A DNA stretch of 64,000 bases. Origin: Planctomycetaceae bacterium. Lineage in GTDB: Bacteria > Planctomycetota > Planctomycetia > Planctomycetales > Planctomycetaceae. A program made the translations under genes and the position numbers. The stretch is taken from NCBI GenBank assembly GCA_024742875.1, contig JANSXP010000006.1, forward strand, positions 124,001 to 188,000. The letters run 5' to 3'. The first letter of the stretch is position 1. Each line of letters opens with the position of its first letter. A model generated the notes under the pieces. That model searched no databases and was not told the DNA's origin. It saw nothing but the letters and a program-made list of their open reading frames with translations. Positions 27,650 through 37,438 of the stretch are shown here, one piece after another.

Positions 27650-29158
27650 ATGACCCAGCCAGCGTATTCTTTGTGCCTGACAATCGTCCTGCATCTGCTC
27701 AGTTTGCAGCACACAGCAGCAACCGAAAAGCCAAACGTGCTGTTGATTCTGGTCGATGACCTGAAGCCGGCCATCAGCTGTTACGGGGACACGCACGCGA
27801 TCACCCCCCATCTGGATCGGCTCATCGGACGCGGAATGCGATTCGATGCGGCCTACTGCAATCAGGCCGTGTGTGCCCCCTCGCGATTTACGCTGATGCT
27901 CGGATCTCACTCCACGTCGACGGGACTGTACGGTCTGGGAAGTCGACTGCGGCAGACACTCCCCAGCGCGGTGACCTTTCCGCAACACTTTGCGGAGCAC
28001 GGCTATCACACAGAATCCCTGGGAAAGATCTTCCATGTGGGCCACGGGAACGAAGGAGACCCACAATCGTTCGCGGCGCCTCACTTTAAGGACAAAGTCA
28101 TTGAGTACCTTGATCCTGCCAGCACCGATGGTGGCCAACTGACTCGCGAGGAGGCGCTGTTTACCAATCAGAAACTGGGACAGATCCGCTCACTCCCACG
28201 AGGCGCTGCATTTGAATCTCCCGTCGCCGACGACGATGACTACGCTGACGGACGTGTGGCCACAGAAACCATCAAACGACTGCACGCGGCCGCCCGGAAA
28301 CGCGAGCAGGACGGCACGCCCTTTTTTATCGCGGCCGGCTTTGTGCGACCGCATCTGCCGTTCAGCGCCCCGCAGCGATACTGGGATCTGTACGACCGTG
28401 AAAAGCTGCCGTTGCCGGAACATGAAATTCTTCCGGAAGGGGCGCCCGCCGTCGCCGGCAAACGCGGAGGAGAAATTGCCGCCTACAAGCCAGTGCCCGT
28501 CCAGGGCCCGTTTTCAACAACGCTGAAACGACAACTGATTCATGGGTACTACGCCAGTGTCAGCTACGTGGACGCGCAGATTGGCCGAGTGCTGGACGGT
28601 CTGGACGCCAGCGGACTGGCGGACAATACCATCGTTGTGCTGTGGGGCGATCACGGTTTTCATCTGGGCGATCTGGGCATCTGGACCAAACACACCAACT
28701 ACGAGCAGGCCACTCATATTCCCATTGCCATTATCGCCCCCGGAGTCACGCTGCCCGGATCGCACTGCAGCCAGCCCATCGAAACGGTGGACCTGTTTCC
28801 CACGATCAGCGAACTGGCCGGGCTCCCGCGGCCAGCGGGTCCACAACCGATTGATGGATTGAGCCTGGTCCCCGTCCTGAAAGACCCGACGGCCTGGGTG
28901 CGCCGGCACGCGTTCCACGCTTACCCCAAAAAGAAACTGGGGCGGGCGATTCGCACACCCCGTTATCGTCTGGTCGAGTGGCGATCGTTTGACGCCGCGA
29001 AGGCAGACGCCGAATATGAGCTCTACGACTATGAAAAAGACCCGCTGGAAACGCGCAATCTGGCGACCGAATCCCCGGACGTAGTCGCACGACTGAAGAA
29101 AGTGCTCGACGGCTACCCGCAACCAGTCAGCCGGAAAAAGTCCCCGCCCAAAAAATAA
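27650..29158 (+). CDS. Secreted sulfatase, iduronate-2-sulfatase-like
   Basis: A 502-residue exported protein (signal peptide at residues 1-25). The formylglycine motif is CAPSRFTLMLGS. Ligand motifs are ILVDDLKPAISCYGD, GKIFHVGHGN, VRPHLPFSAP, and WGDHGFHLGDLGIW. The FHLG and the GSHSTSTGLYG segment place it near the iduronate-2-sulfatase branch rather than the first sulfatase. An extended C-terminus ends in lysines and prolines (SRKKSPPKK). A PQQ-type protein follows 39 bp downstream and may be cotranscribed. Confidence 0.93.
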   Translation: MTQPAYSLCLTIVLHLLSLQHTAATEKPNVLLILVDDLKPAISCYGDTHAITPHLDRLIGRGMRFDAAYCNQAVCAPSRFTLMLGSHSTSTGLYGLGSRLRQTLPSAVTFPQHFAEHGYHTESLGKIFHVGHGNEGDPQSFAAPHFKDKVIEYLDPASTDGGQLTREEALFTNQKLGQIRSLPRGAAFESPVADDDDYADGRVATETIKRLHAAARKREQDGTPFFIAAGFVRPHLPFSAPQRYWDLYDREKLPLPEHEILPEGAPAVAGKRGGEIAAYKPVPVQGPFSTTLKRQLIHGYYASVSYVDAQIGRVLDGLDASGLADNTIVVLWGDHGFHLGDLGIWTKHTNYEQATHIPIAIIAPGVTLPGSHCSQPIETVDLFPTISELAGLPRPAGPQPIDGLSLVPVLKDPTAWVRRHAFHAYPKKKLGRAIRTPRYRLVEWRSFDAAKADAEYELYDYEKDPLETRNLATESPDVVARLKKVLDGYPQPVSRKKSPPKK

Positions 29159-29197
29159 GGCAGCCGGAAGGTTGCCGGCAACAGAAAGATCACGAAC

Positions 29198-30529
29198 GTG
29201 AAAAACGTCATCCCAGCAATCATCCTGCTCACGGCCACTTCGGTGGTCACCGCAGACGACTGGACGCAGTGGTCGGGCAACACGCGCGACGGCCGCTGGA
29301 CAGAATCAGGCGTATTGACCGAGTTTCCTGCGGGTGGTTTGAAGCCCGTGTGGACGGTTCCTGTCGGCAGTGGCTATGCGGCTCCAGTCGTGGCCGAGGG
29401 ACGTGTTTTTGTCGTCGACTATCGCCCCAAACAAAACACAAGAACGCTGGAAGCCGTCGAACGACTGCTGTGTCTGGACGAAAAGACGGGCGCGCAACTG
29501 TGGGACCACGAATGGGAAACACACTACCGGCGGCAAATGCAGTCGTATGCCACCGGCCCCCGTGCCGCACCTCTGGTGCACGAAGGCCTTGTGTATTTGA
29601 TTGGCGCCACAGGTCGCGTTTTCTGCCTGAACGCCGTCAATGGAGATGTCGTCTGGGAACACGACGCGCTGGAAGCTTTCGCAGCGAAGGTACCTGTGTT
29701 TGGTGTGTCCGCTGGTCCCGTGGTCTGGAAAGACACAATCATTTTTCCCTGCGGCGGCAGCGACGGCCTGCTGCGTGCACTGGATCGAAAAACGGGAGAG
29801 ACCATTTGGAAGGCGCTGCCTGCCATTCATGACCTGCCGTATTCTTCCCCCGAAATCTTCACGCTGGCCGGCCGACCACAACTGGTGCAGTGGTCAAAGG
29901 ACTCTGTCAAAGGGTTTGATCCGAACACTGGCGCAGAACTGTGGTCTGTGCCGTTCTCTGTGAAAGCCAACATGGCCATTGGTCGGCCCGTGCAGGTTGG
30001 CAATCAGATTCTCGTCAGCGGTTTTTATGATGGCTCGGCGCTCATCGAAGTGGGGCCCGATTCGGCCGAACTGGTTTGGAAGAATGGTGGTTCCGGCGAA
30101 CGTCCTCACCAGACAGCCAGCCTGCACGCCGTGATGACCACGCCCATCGTGGAAGGTGAGCATTACTACGGCACGTGCAGTTACGGAGAACTGCGGGGGC
30201 TGAGACTGGCGGACGGTGAACGAGTGTGGGAAGACAAAACTCTGACGCGACAGGGCCGCTGGGGCTCGATGTTCTGGGTCAGGAATGGCGATCGCTATTT
30301 TGTGAACAACGATCTGGGCGAGTTACTGATCATGCGATTCACCCCGGAAGGTCCGGAGGTCATCGACCGCACACCGTTAATCAAACCGGACACTGAATGC
30401 GGCTATGGCCCGCGGCGATTTGCCAATGATCTGGTGAACTGGGTCCACCCCGCTTATGCAAACGGACACGTCATTATCCGAAACGACTCAGAGATTCGCC
30501 GCGTTTCACTTCAGGCGAAAACAGAGTGA
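29198..30529 (+). CDS. Exported PQQ-like beta-propeller protein
   Basis: A 443-residue protein with a signal peptide (MKNVIPAIILLTATSVVTA). It is built of WD/PQQ-type blades; examples are YAAPVVAEGRVFVVDY, APLVHEGLVYLIGATGRVFC, and LLRALDRKTGETIWK. This resembles BamB-like or quinoprotein propellers, which bind partner proteins or pyrroloquinoline quinone. No cytochrome motif is seen. The gene probably follows the sulfatase in one transcription unit (39 bp gap). A role in the periplasm is inferred from the signal peptide. Confidence 0.85.
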   Translation: MKNVIPAIILLTATSVVTADDWTQWSGNTRDGRWTESGVLTEFPAGGLKPVWTVPVGSGYAAPVVAEGRVFVVDYRPKQNTRTLEAVERLLCLDEKTGAQLWDHEWETHYRRQMQSYATGPRAAPLVHEGLVYLIGATGRVFCLNAVNGDVVWEHDALEAFAAKVPVFGVSAGPVVWKDTIIFPCGGSDGLLRALDRKTGETIWKALPAIHDLPYSSPEIFTLAGRPQLVQWSKDSVKGFDPNTGAELWSVPFSVKANMAIGRPVQVGNQILVSGFYDGSALIEVGPDSAELVWKNGGSGERPHQTASLHAVMTTPIVEGEHYYGTCSYGELRGLRLADGERVWEDKTLTRQGRWGSMFWVRNGDRYFVNNDLGELLIMRFTPEGPEVIDRTPLIKPDTECGYGPRRFANDLVNWVHPAYANGHVIIRNDSEIRRVSLQAKTE

Positions 30530-30582
30530 GCGGCAGAACGACAGTGGTCGGCCGGCATGGGAATCTGCACCCGACTGGACCG

Positions 30583-30852
30583 TCACATTTCGCCCGCAGA
30601 CTCCCCGGAATCATCGGCCAGATCGTCGTGATCGATCATGCGACGCAGCGCACGATCAAACAGGTCGTCGTGGTCGTAGACACCTTCATCAATGGCCCGC
30701 TTGATCGCATCCAGTCGCAGCTGGCGCTGTTCGGCTTCGGACAGGACTCGCTCACCCGCGTCAGGTGACTGATCGGCAGATGGCGTGGCACCGGAATCAT
30801 CGTCCGGCGACGGTCCCGCAGGCGAGGGGAAGCGATCAGAGTGAGAAGACAT
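30583..30852 (-). CDS. Small FlgM-like protein
   Basis: An 89-residue acidic, hydrophilic protein, start ATG 30852 (the ORF extends to 30978 but that start is implausible). The C-terminal half, LDAIKRAIDEGVYDHDDLFDRAL, resembles the sigma-28-binding region of FlgM (I-x-x-A-I-x-x-G-x-Y followed by acidic helices). The N-terminus is low-complexity and probably disordered. FlgM is an anti-sigma factor of flagellar genes, but no flagellar gene is near, so it may control another sigma factor. The call rests on one short motif. Confidence 0.6.
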   Translation of the reverse strand: MSSHSDRFPSPAGPSPDDDSGATPSADQSPDAGERVLSEAEQRQLRLDAIKRAIDEGVYDHDDLFDRALRRMIDHDDLADDSGESAGEM

Positions 30853-31011
30853 GGGACGTCGCGAACGGACGGGACGGGAATCGGCAGAAGGTCGCCAGGT
30901 CGCAAATACTAGGAGCGGGGCCGGGCGCGGTCCACTTGAAACCACAAGCCAGTTGCAGAACTCGTCAGAGAGACACATGATCTGCGGGAAAACACAGAGG
31001 ATTCCTGGGCG

Positions 31012-31842
31012 TCAATCCGATTCGGCTTCGGTGGTCGCCCCAAAAACCCCCAGAATGCCGGCCGGCACTTCAAAGCGTTCCGGCTTTTTCTGGATCCGAC
31101 CGTTCGTCTTCTGCGCGAGTTTGGCATTCTTACGTTCGATGCCCCGCTGCAGCAGTCCCTTCACCGCCTGGCCGAATTCGCGGACCAGGGCGCCCTTGGC
31201 GTGACTGACGCGGCGAAGACTGAAAGAGTCCAGCCGAGCGTGGAGTGTTTCAATAAACGGCAGGACTCTTAGTTTGCTGTCTCGCTCAGTCTTAATGAGC
31301 TGACTGCGGAACTGCAGTTCTGCGACCACGCGAACGTCAGCCACGGCATCAGCACTCACACTGTAGAGTTTGGCGCCATAGCTCCACTGCTGCTGCCTCA
31401 CTGTGGCTCGAACGCGAACGCTGGCCGTGATGCGATAGCGGGAGATACCCCGTTCCTGCTTCGGCAGTATGACGATCTTCAGATCGAAGTGCTCCTGCGG
31501 GTCCACCAGTGTGGCATCCACCCGCTGCCATGTGCCGTGATTCACGTCCTTCCAGCGGCGAGATGTTTTGACCTTCAATCCGTCCAGATCCACGTTCAGC
31601 CCGGACTGCACTTTCTTCTGCCGTCCCCAGTCATCATCGTCGGTGTAGGTCTGAGGCAGCAGCAGCAGAACCATGCCCTTGACGAACTGCGTCGCTTCGT
31701 GAGTAAATGGCCGCTCCTGTTCGTCAGCTGTGGCGACGGACCGAACGGCCTGACCTGCGGCCGGTGGCCCCGATCCCGGGGCCTGAACGGGAGACAGGGG
31801 CAGGCAGCAGCCAACGGCTGTGAGAAGCCAGAGTGCGGACAT
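31012..31842 (-). CDS. Exported protein, possibly a lipoprotein
   Basis: A 276-residue protein starting at ATG 31842 after AAAGGA, because the upstream sequence back to 31956 is not protein-like. The N-terminus MSALWLLTAVGCC reads as a signal with a possible lipobox at AVGC. The mature part has few distinctive features apart from many basic residues. The downstream end is at 31012; upstream lies the threonine aldolase gene on the same strand, 46 bp away, so the two may be cotranscribed. No family is recognised. Confidence 0.7.
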   Translation of the reverse strand: MSALWLLTAVGCCLPLSPVQAPGSGPPAAGQAVRSVATADEQERPFTHEATQFVKGMVLLLLPQTYTDDDDWGRQKKVQSGLNVDLDGLKVKTSRRWKDVNHGTWQRVDATLVDPQEHFDLKIVILPKQERGISRYRITASVRVRATVRQQQWSYGAKLYSVSADAVADVRVVAELQFRSQLIKTERDSKLRVLPFIETLHARLDSFSLRRVSHAKGALVREFGQAVKGLLQRGIERKNAKLAQKTNGRIQKKPERFEVPAGILGVFGATTEAESD

Positions 31843-31888
31843 CGTGATTCCTTTCGCGAGCCGATTGGTCAACTGTCGGTGAGGCTGT

Positions 31889-32962
31889 TTACTTTGAGTA
31901 CGGTCCCGATCCCACCAGCGCCTGTTCGGCAAATCCACTGGTGACACAGTCCGCAACCGCCTCGGCCACTACGGAAATGTCTGATTCGGCCACATCCAGA
32001 TGCGTGGCGGCACGCAGCTTTTGGCCACCCATCGGTCCAATCAGGACGCCCCGCTCACGCAGCGCGGCCGACAGCTGCACGGCCGTGCCCAGTTCCGGAT
32101 CAATTTCAAAAAACACAAGGTTGGACTCCGTGGCCGCGGGATCCGCAGCGACGCCATCGATCTGCGCCAGCAATGTGGCCAGCCGCTGGGCATTATCGTG
32201 ATCCTGCTGCATTCGGTCCACATGATTTTCCAGCGCGTAAACGGCCGCCGCCGCCATCATTCCGGACTGCCGCATGGCTCCGCCGAACATTTTGCGGGCT
32301 CTTCGCGCCAGGCGCACTTCTTCCTGCGAGCCCGCGAGTATCGAGCCCATGGGACAGCCCAGCCCCTTACTGAAACAAATACTGATTGTGTCAAAGCAGG
32401 CGGCCAGTTCCGCGGGAGTGTAGCCACCGGCCACCGTCGCATTAAAAAAGCGAGCACCATCCAGATGCATTTTCAACCCCTGAGACCACGCCCAGCCAGA
32501 GACATCCTGCAACTGCCCCAGCGAGTACACAAAGCCGCCCGCGATGTTGGTTGTGTTTTCCAGGCAGACCAGTCGCGTGCGACAGTAGTGCTGGTCATCC
32601 ACGCGGGGCTTGTCTTCCAGATCGGCGACACTCAGCATCCCTTTGGGCGCTTCGATCTGCCGCACGGTAATGCCACTGAGGGCTGCCGGACCGCCGCACT
32701 CGAAAATTCCAATGTGACCGGTGGCGTTAATCAGCAGTTCATCGCCGGGGACACAATGCGCCCGCAGTCCCATCTGATTGGACTGTGTTCCGCTGCAGGC
32801 AAAAACGGCCCCCTCTTTCCCAAGCAGGTCGGCGACCATTGACTCCAGATGCCTGACTGTGGGATCTTCGCCCATCACGTCATCGCCAACTTCGGCGTCC
32901 ATCATGGCCTGCTTCATGGCGGCCACTGGACGGGTTACTGTATCGCTTCTCAAATCGATCAT
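31889..32962 (-). CDS. ltaE: Low-specificity threonine aldolase
   Basis: A 357-residue PLP enzyme that cleaves threonine to glycine and acetaldehyde (or acts on related beta-hydroxy amino acids). The N-terminus MIDLRSDTVTRP is typical. HLDGARFFNA and SICFSKGLGCPMGS contain the cofactor aspartate and the PLP lysine. Glycine is also made by glyA in this window. It precedes a small exported protein on the same strand, 46 bp away. Confidence 0.95.
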   Translation of the reverse strand: MIDLRSDTVTRPVAAMKQAMMDAEVGDDVMGEDPTVRHLESMVADLLGKEGAVFACSGTQSNQMGLRAHCVPGDELLINATGHIGIFECGGPAALSGITVRQIEAPKGMLSVADLEDKPRVDDQHYCRTRLVCLENTTNIAGGFVYSLGQLQDVSGWAWSQGLKMHLDGARFFNATVAGGYTPAELAACFDTISICFSKGLGCPMGSILAGSQEEVRLARRARKMFGGAMRQSGMMAAAAVYALENHVDRMQQDHDNAQRLATLLAQIDGVAADPAATESNLVFFEIDPELGTAVQLSAALRERGVLIGPMGGQKLRAATHLDVAESDISVVAEAVADCVTSGFAEQALVGSGPYSK

Positions 32963-33209
32963 TCTGGTTCCGATCTCTACAGGCTTTGCGCCTGAACAGG
33001 GTTCGCGGGCCGAACAGAATACTCAGTGATGGGAGAAAGTGGCAGGGCAGGGTGGGAAACGTGGAAATCGCGTGGAAAATCGACTGAGCCCCTCTGTAAT
33101 TCGGGGACGAGAGACGACACTCAAAACGACACCAACTGCCGAAAAACGTTCTGTCGCCAGCAGAGGCCGGCATTTGTGTTTCGTCCTGTGACCTACCGAA
33201 ACCATCGCT

Positions 33210-34592
33210 ATGACCGACGACGCCATCAACATTACCACCATCGACTGCCGACACGAAAACGCGCTGCCACTGTTCAGCGAGCTGCGCAACAAACTGAGTC
33301 CGCGCGGCGATGTGGTATCGGAGGCTGGCCGACAGCGAACCATCGAGCTGTTTGGAGAGGCACTGAGTCCCCGTGCAGTGGTGCAGCGCATTTGCGAAGA
33401 TGTGAGAACTAAGGGAGTGGACGCGCTGCTGGATTACACGGCGCGACTGGACCGCAAACAGCTCACAGCGGACACCATCCGCGTCGCGCCCCAGGAGCTG
33501 CAGGCAGCAGCGGACGCGGCGAGTCCACAGTTGCTGCAGGCTGTGCGCGAAATCCGTGACAACATTGTCGAATTCCAGTCTGCCATTCTGCCGGAAGACA
33601 CCCGCGTCGAACGCGCACTGAACGGCGGCACGGTGACATTGCGGCAGCGACACCTGCCGATGAAACGCATCGGCATTTGCGTGCCTGGTGGCGCGGCCGC
33701 TTATCCGTCGACGGTACTGATGACGGCAGTCCCCGCGATGACAGCCGGCGTTCCGCAGATTGCCATCGTGGTTCCGCCCACCGACTTCGGTGGCTACAAC
33801 ACCGACATGCTGGCGACGTGTCATGAGATCGGCGTGACCGAAGTCTACCGTGTGGGGGGCGCTCAGGCAGTGGCCGCACTGGCTTATGGCGTCGAAGGCA
33901 TCCCCCGTGTTGACAAGATTGTTGGCCCCGGCAACCTGTTCGTGGCGCTCGCCAAGCAGCGGGTGTTTGGCGATGTGGATATCGACAGCATCGCCGGCCC
34001 CAGTGAAGTGGTGGTCCTGGCAGATGAAACGGCCAGAGCCGAATTTGTTGCGGCGGATCTGATCTCGCAGGCCGAACACAGTCCCGGGTCCGGAGTCCTG
34101 ATCACGTGGCACGAACCGCTCATCGAACAGGTGCGCGCCGCCCTGACAGCCCAGCTGGCCCAACTGGATCGAGGAGGTCTGGCCCGCCAGAGCCTGGAAG
34201 ATTACGGCGCGTTGATTCTTGTCCGCAGCGCTGAGGAAGCGGCGGAATACACGGATCTGCTGGCGCCCGAGCACCTGCATATTTCCATGGACGACGCTGA
34301 GTCGATGCTGGCCCGCATTCAGAACGCGGGAGCAATTTTCATGGGACACTACACACCTGTGGCGCTGGGCGATTACGCGGCCGGTCCTTCGCACGTGCTG
34401 CCCACGGGAGGCACCGCGCGTTTTGCCAACGGCCTGGCATCCACCGATTTTCTGAAACGCAGCTCGGTCATTGGATACGACCAGGCGGCGCTCTCTGGGG
34501 AAGCCGATCGCGTAAGATTGCTGGCCGCCAAAGAGGGGCTCACAGCCCACAGTGCCAGCGTTGATGTCCGACTCACTGATGGTGATCAATAG
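33210..34592 (+). CDS. hisD: Histidinol dehydrogenase
   Basis: A 460-residue enzyme for the last two steps of histidine synthesis (histidinol to histidine, NAD-dependent, zinc). Core motifs are GGAQAVAALAYG, VGPGNLFVALAKQ and the adjacent AGPSEVVVLAD, QAEHSPGSG, and a zinc-binding segment near PSHVLPTGGTA. No other his gene is close, so hisD is not in an operon here. The start is ATG 33210. A 574-codon frame on the opposite strand is a shadow of this gene. Confidence 0.97.
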   Translation: MTDDAINITTIDCRHENALPLFSELRNKLSPRGDVVSEAGRQRTIELFGEALSPRAVVQRICEDVRTKGVDALLDYTARLDRKQLTADTIRVAPQELQAAADAASPQLLQAVREIRDNIVEFQSAILPEDTRVERALNGGTVTLRQRHLPMKRIGICVPGGAAAYPSTVLMTAVPAMTAGVPQIAIVVPPTDFGGYNTDMLATCHEIGVTEVYRVGGAQAVAALAYGVEGIPRVDKIVGPGNLFVALAKQRVFGDVDIDSIAGPSEVVVLADETARAEFVAADLISQAEHSPGSGVLITWHEPLIEQVRAALTAQLAQLDRGGLARQSLEDYGALILVRSAEEAAEYTDLLAPEHLHISMDDAESMLARIQNAGAIFMGHYTPVALGDYAAGPSHVLPTGGTARFANGLASTDFLKRSSVIGYDQAALSGEADRVRLLAAKEGLTAHSASVDVRLTDGDQ

Positions 34593-34887
34593 AATCCCAA
34601 CCACCGCTCAGCTATAGTTGCGACCTGCAGGGCGTGATCTTCACCGGGAGAATTGGTGACCAGCCAAACGACTGAGATATGTTCTCACACGTGCGGCCAC
34701 CACGAATTCAGATTCGCCAGCAAACGTGAGGCATGGCCTCCAGCGAACAACAGGGCGCGCCATGTTCAGCAGGTGTGGCAACCAACCGCATCGATCCGCC
34801 GACCACGCGGGGCGCTGCCTGACGTTCCCTCATCAGGACGCTGATTGGGCGTCTGCTTCTACTATCCTTTGTCACCAAAGCGAAACG

Positions 34888-35706
34888 ATGATCAAGTCTG
34901 CTGTAACGATTAGTATTGTGGAAGAAGCCAAAAAGGGCCCGTTTGTCTTTCATGGCGACGTGGCCGCCGGCTGTGCCAAAGCCGCCGAGCTGGGCTTCGA
35001 CGCCGTGGAACTGTTTGCCCCCGCTCCCGAAGCCATCACCGCTCTTCCGCTGGCGGATCTGCTGCAGGAACACGGTCTGAGTCTGGCGGCCGTTGGCACT
35101 GGTGCCGGCATGGTGAAGCACGGTCTGCATCTGTGTGACCCGGACGAAAGCCGCCGCGGTAAAGCGTGTGACTTCATTCGCGGCATCATTGATGCCGGGG
35201 CTCCTCACGGTGCACCCGCCATCATTGGCTCCATGCAGGGCAAGTGGGATGCCGTCACAGACAAACCCACGGCACTGGGTTATCTGCGGGACAGTCTGAA
35301 TGTGCTGGGTGAACACGCCAAAGGGCATGGCCTCCCGCTGATATACGAACCCCTGAACCGTTACGAAACCAACCTGGCCACCACCATGGCCGAAGGTGTC
35401 GAACTGATTGCTCCGCTGACGACCGACAACGTGGTGCTGCTGGCGGATCTGTTTCACATGAACATCGAAGAATCGTCGATTGCCGACGGTCTGCGGGATG
35501 GCGGCAGGCATATTGGCCACGTGCACTTTGTGGATTCCAATCGACAGGCGGCCGGCCGCGGTCACATGGACTACGCGCCGATCGCGGTGGCATTGAAAGA
35601 GATCGGCTATGACGGCTATGCGTGTGCAGAGGCGTTCCCGATTCCAGACTCGGTGGAAGCCGCCCGTCAGACAATCGAAACCTTCAAAGCCGTTTTTCGT
35701 TCCTAG
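34888..35706 (+). CDS. Sugar phosphate isomerase/epimerase (TIM barrel)
   Basis: A 272-residue protein starting at ATG 34888; the ORF is open to 34726 but the fold begins at VTISIVEEAKKG. It belongs to the xylose isomerase-like TIM barrel (AP endonuclease 2 superfamily). Metal ligands likely lie in YEPLNRYE, ADLFHMNIEE, HVHFVDSNR, and the CAEAFP segment near the C-terminus. Substrate specificity is unknown; D-tagatose 3-epimerase-like and hydroxypyruvate isomerase-like members both fit. The RbsD/FucU gene is 109 bp downstream. Confidence 0.85.
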   Translation: MIKSAVTISIVEEAKKGPFVFHGDVAAGCAKAAELGFDAVELFAPAPEAITALPLADLLQEHGLSLAAVGTGAGMVKHGLHLCDPDESRRGKACDFIRGIIDAGAPHGAPAIIGSMQGKWDAVTDKPTALGYLRDSLNVLGEHAKGHGLPLIYEPLNRYETNLATTMAEGVELIAPLTTDNVVLLADLFHMNIEESSIADGLRDGGRHIGHVHFVDSNRQAAGRGHMDYAPIAVALKEIGYDGYACAEAFPIPDSVEAARQTIETFKAVFRS

Positions 35707-35815
35707 TCACGTCGCTGGCTGAGGCCGCCGGCTGACGATTTCCGCGAAAGCATCGACAGCCAGCTGCCGTTCGTTTACAGCGAAGCTCCAACGCAACCAC
35801 CCCGAAAATCAACTC

Positions 35816-36268
35816 ATGCTCAAATCACAACTGATTCACCCGGACATTTCCGCCATCATTGCGCGGGCGGGACACAGTTCCAAAATTTTGATCGCTGACG
35901 GCAACTACCCAGCGTCTTCCGCCATTGGCCCGGGAGCCGAGCTGGTGAGCCTGAATCTGGCACCAGGGATGCCGACCGTGGCTCAGGTATTTCAGGTGCT
36001 GCTGACGGCCATTCCCATCGAAGCGGTGAACACCATGGGAATGCCGGAAGACGACCCGTTCAAACTTCCCGAAGATCCCCCCGTCTGGAACGAATATCGT
36101 TCCATTCTGAAAGACGCCGAAGCGTCCATCGAACTGCAGCCCATTGAACGCTGGGATTTCTACGATGCGGTGGCCTCCAGGGATCACGTGCTGACGATAC
36201 AAACGGGCGACCAGGCACTTTGGGCAAACCTGCTGCTGACCGTTGGTGTTCGTCAGGCGGGCGAATAA
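35816..36268 (+). CDS. RbsD/FucU family sugar mutarotase
   Basis: A 150-residue protein of this family, which interconverts sugar anomers (ribose pyranose, or fucose, mutarotase). Visible features are the short N-terminal helix, the HSSKILIADGNYP segment with conserved His, Asp and Asn, and the C-terminal QTGDQALWANLLL region. It pairs with the upstream TIM-barrel isomerase and suggests uptake and use of sugars. Whether it prefers ribose or fucose cannot be told from the sequence by eye. Confidence 0.9.
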   Translation: MLKSQLIHPDISAIIARAGHSSKILIADGNYPASSAIGPGAELVSLNLAPGMPTVAQVFQVLLTAIPIEAVNTMGMPEDDPFKLPEDPPVWNEYRSILKDAEASIELQPIERWDFYDAVASRDHVLTIQTGDQALWANLLLTVGVRQAGE

Positions 36269-36290
36269 CGATCGGCCGCTGCCATCTGAC

Positions 36291-36322
36291 CGCAGACGTC
36301 CTGCACCGCAGACGTCCTGCAC
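36291..36322 (+). repeat. 16-bp tandem duplication
   Basis: The 16-mer cgcagacgtcctgcac occurs twice in succession, 36291-36306 and 36307-36322, in the short gap after the RbsD/FucU gene. It lies just upstream of that gene's terminator. Confidence 0.9.
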
Positions 36323-36379
36323 CGACTGGTGGTCTGGAAAAATAGCTTTGAGCCAACAGGCGGCCATGCTGTACACTTC

Positions 36380-36416
36380 GAGGGCAGCCAGTGTTCACTG
36401 GCTGCCCTCTTTCTTT
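36380..36416 (+). terminator. Rho-independent terminator of the RbsD/FucU gene
   Basis: A perfect 12-bp stem (36380-36391 with 36398-36409; the 6-base loop can add two pairs) is followed by TTTCTTT. It sits between the sugar mutarotase gene and the next promoter. Confidence 0.9.
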
Positions 36417-36456
36417 GCCCACCACCCCCTACCTCAGAACTGCCTGGGAGTCATCC

Positions 36457-37347
36457 ATGCGATCATCAGTTGTCCGTATCCTCGCCTGCACGTGCCTTGT
36501 CAGCACCTCGCTGTCTGTTACGGCTCAGGACACGCTGCAGTGGAAGTTTCGCGCCAAAGAGACGCTGAAGTACAACGTGGTACAGAACATGACCACGGTG
36601 CAGAAAGTGGGGGATCAGACACGCAATGCCGTCATGAACCAGGCGATGGAGATGTCCTGGCAGGTTCTGGGCGCATCGGCGGCTGGTGACACGGTCATGA
36701 ACCAGATCGTCCGCCGCATTCGAATGAAGATGGACAATGGCCCTGCCGGCGTGATTGAATTCGACACTCAATCCACCGACCGTCCGGACAACCCGGCCAT
36801 CGCCCGGATGGGGCAGACGTTCGAAAAAATCGTCAACCAGCCGTTTCAGGTGACCATGAAATCCACCGGCAGGATTGCCGACGTCAAAGTGCCGGAAGGA
36901 CTGCTGGCTGCCATCCAGCAGAATGCCGCCGGAAATGCGGCCGCTCTGGACGACAACACGCTCAAGCAGATGATGAAGCAGTCTGCCGTCACGCTCCCGA
37001 GTGAAGCGGTGGGCCCCAACAGCACATGGACCAGTACGGAGGCAATTCAGCTGCCGTTCGGAACAATGAACGTCAACTCGAAAATGACATACCTGCAAAA
37101 AGATGCGCAGGGCAATGCCATCATCGACATTCAGCCGCAGATCACGGTGGCCCCCCGCGAAGGAGCGCCCGTGTCCATGACACTGACCAGTTCCGAAGGC
37201 CGCGGTCAGGTCACATTCAACATCGCATCCGGCCGCGTTCTGAAGTCCCGTCTGGACCTGACGCTGGCGATGAAAATTAGCGCCCCGGGTGGACAGGCCA
37301 TTGAGCAAACGATCAAACAGACTACCGCCATGACGCTGGCTCAATAA
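36457..37347 (+). CDS. Exported protein of unknown function (DUF6263-like)
   Basis: A 296-residue protein starting at ATG 36457, with GGAG upstream. The signal peptide is MRSSVVRILACTCLVST, cleavage near SVTAQ. The mature part is a plain beta-rich domain with recurring polar stretches (TTVQKVGDQTR, LPSEAVGPNST, SEGRGQVTFN) and resembles DUF6263, though I could not confirm this. No enzyme motif is visible. A terminator follows. Confidence 0.7.
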   Translation: MRSSVVRILACTCLVSTSLSVTAQDTLQWKFRAKETLKYNVVQNMTTVQKVGDQTRNAVMNQAMEMSWQVLGASAAGDTVMNQIVRRIRMKMDNGPAGVIEFDTQSTDRPDNPAIARMGQTFEKIVNQPFQVTMKSTGRIADVKVPEGLLAAIQQNAAGNAAALDDNTLKQMMKQSAVTLPSEAVGPNSTWTSTEAIQLPFGTMNVNSKMTYLQKDAQGNAIIDIQPQITVAPREGAPVSMTLTSSEGRGQVTFNIASGRVLKSRLDLTLAMKISAPGGQAIEQTIKQTTAMTLAQ

Positions 37348-37438
37348 CGGCTCTTCGGGCGACCGTTGGTCGCGGGCGAAACAGGTCGCGAGCACCGATT
37401 AGCCCGATTCGTATCGCTCACAGGAATGATTTATCTGT

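Noticed and set aside
32880-34604. 574-codon open frame on the minus strand opposite hisD
   Set aside because: It is an antisense shadow of hisD produced by GC-rich codon structure; it has no family-like motif, and hisD on the + strand is unambiguous.
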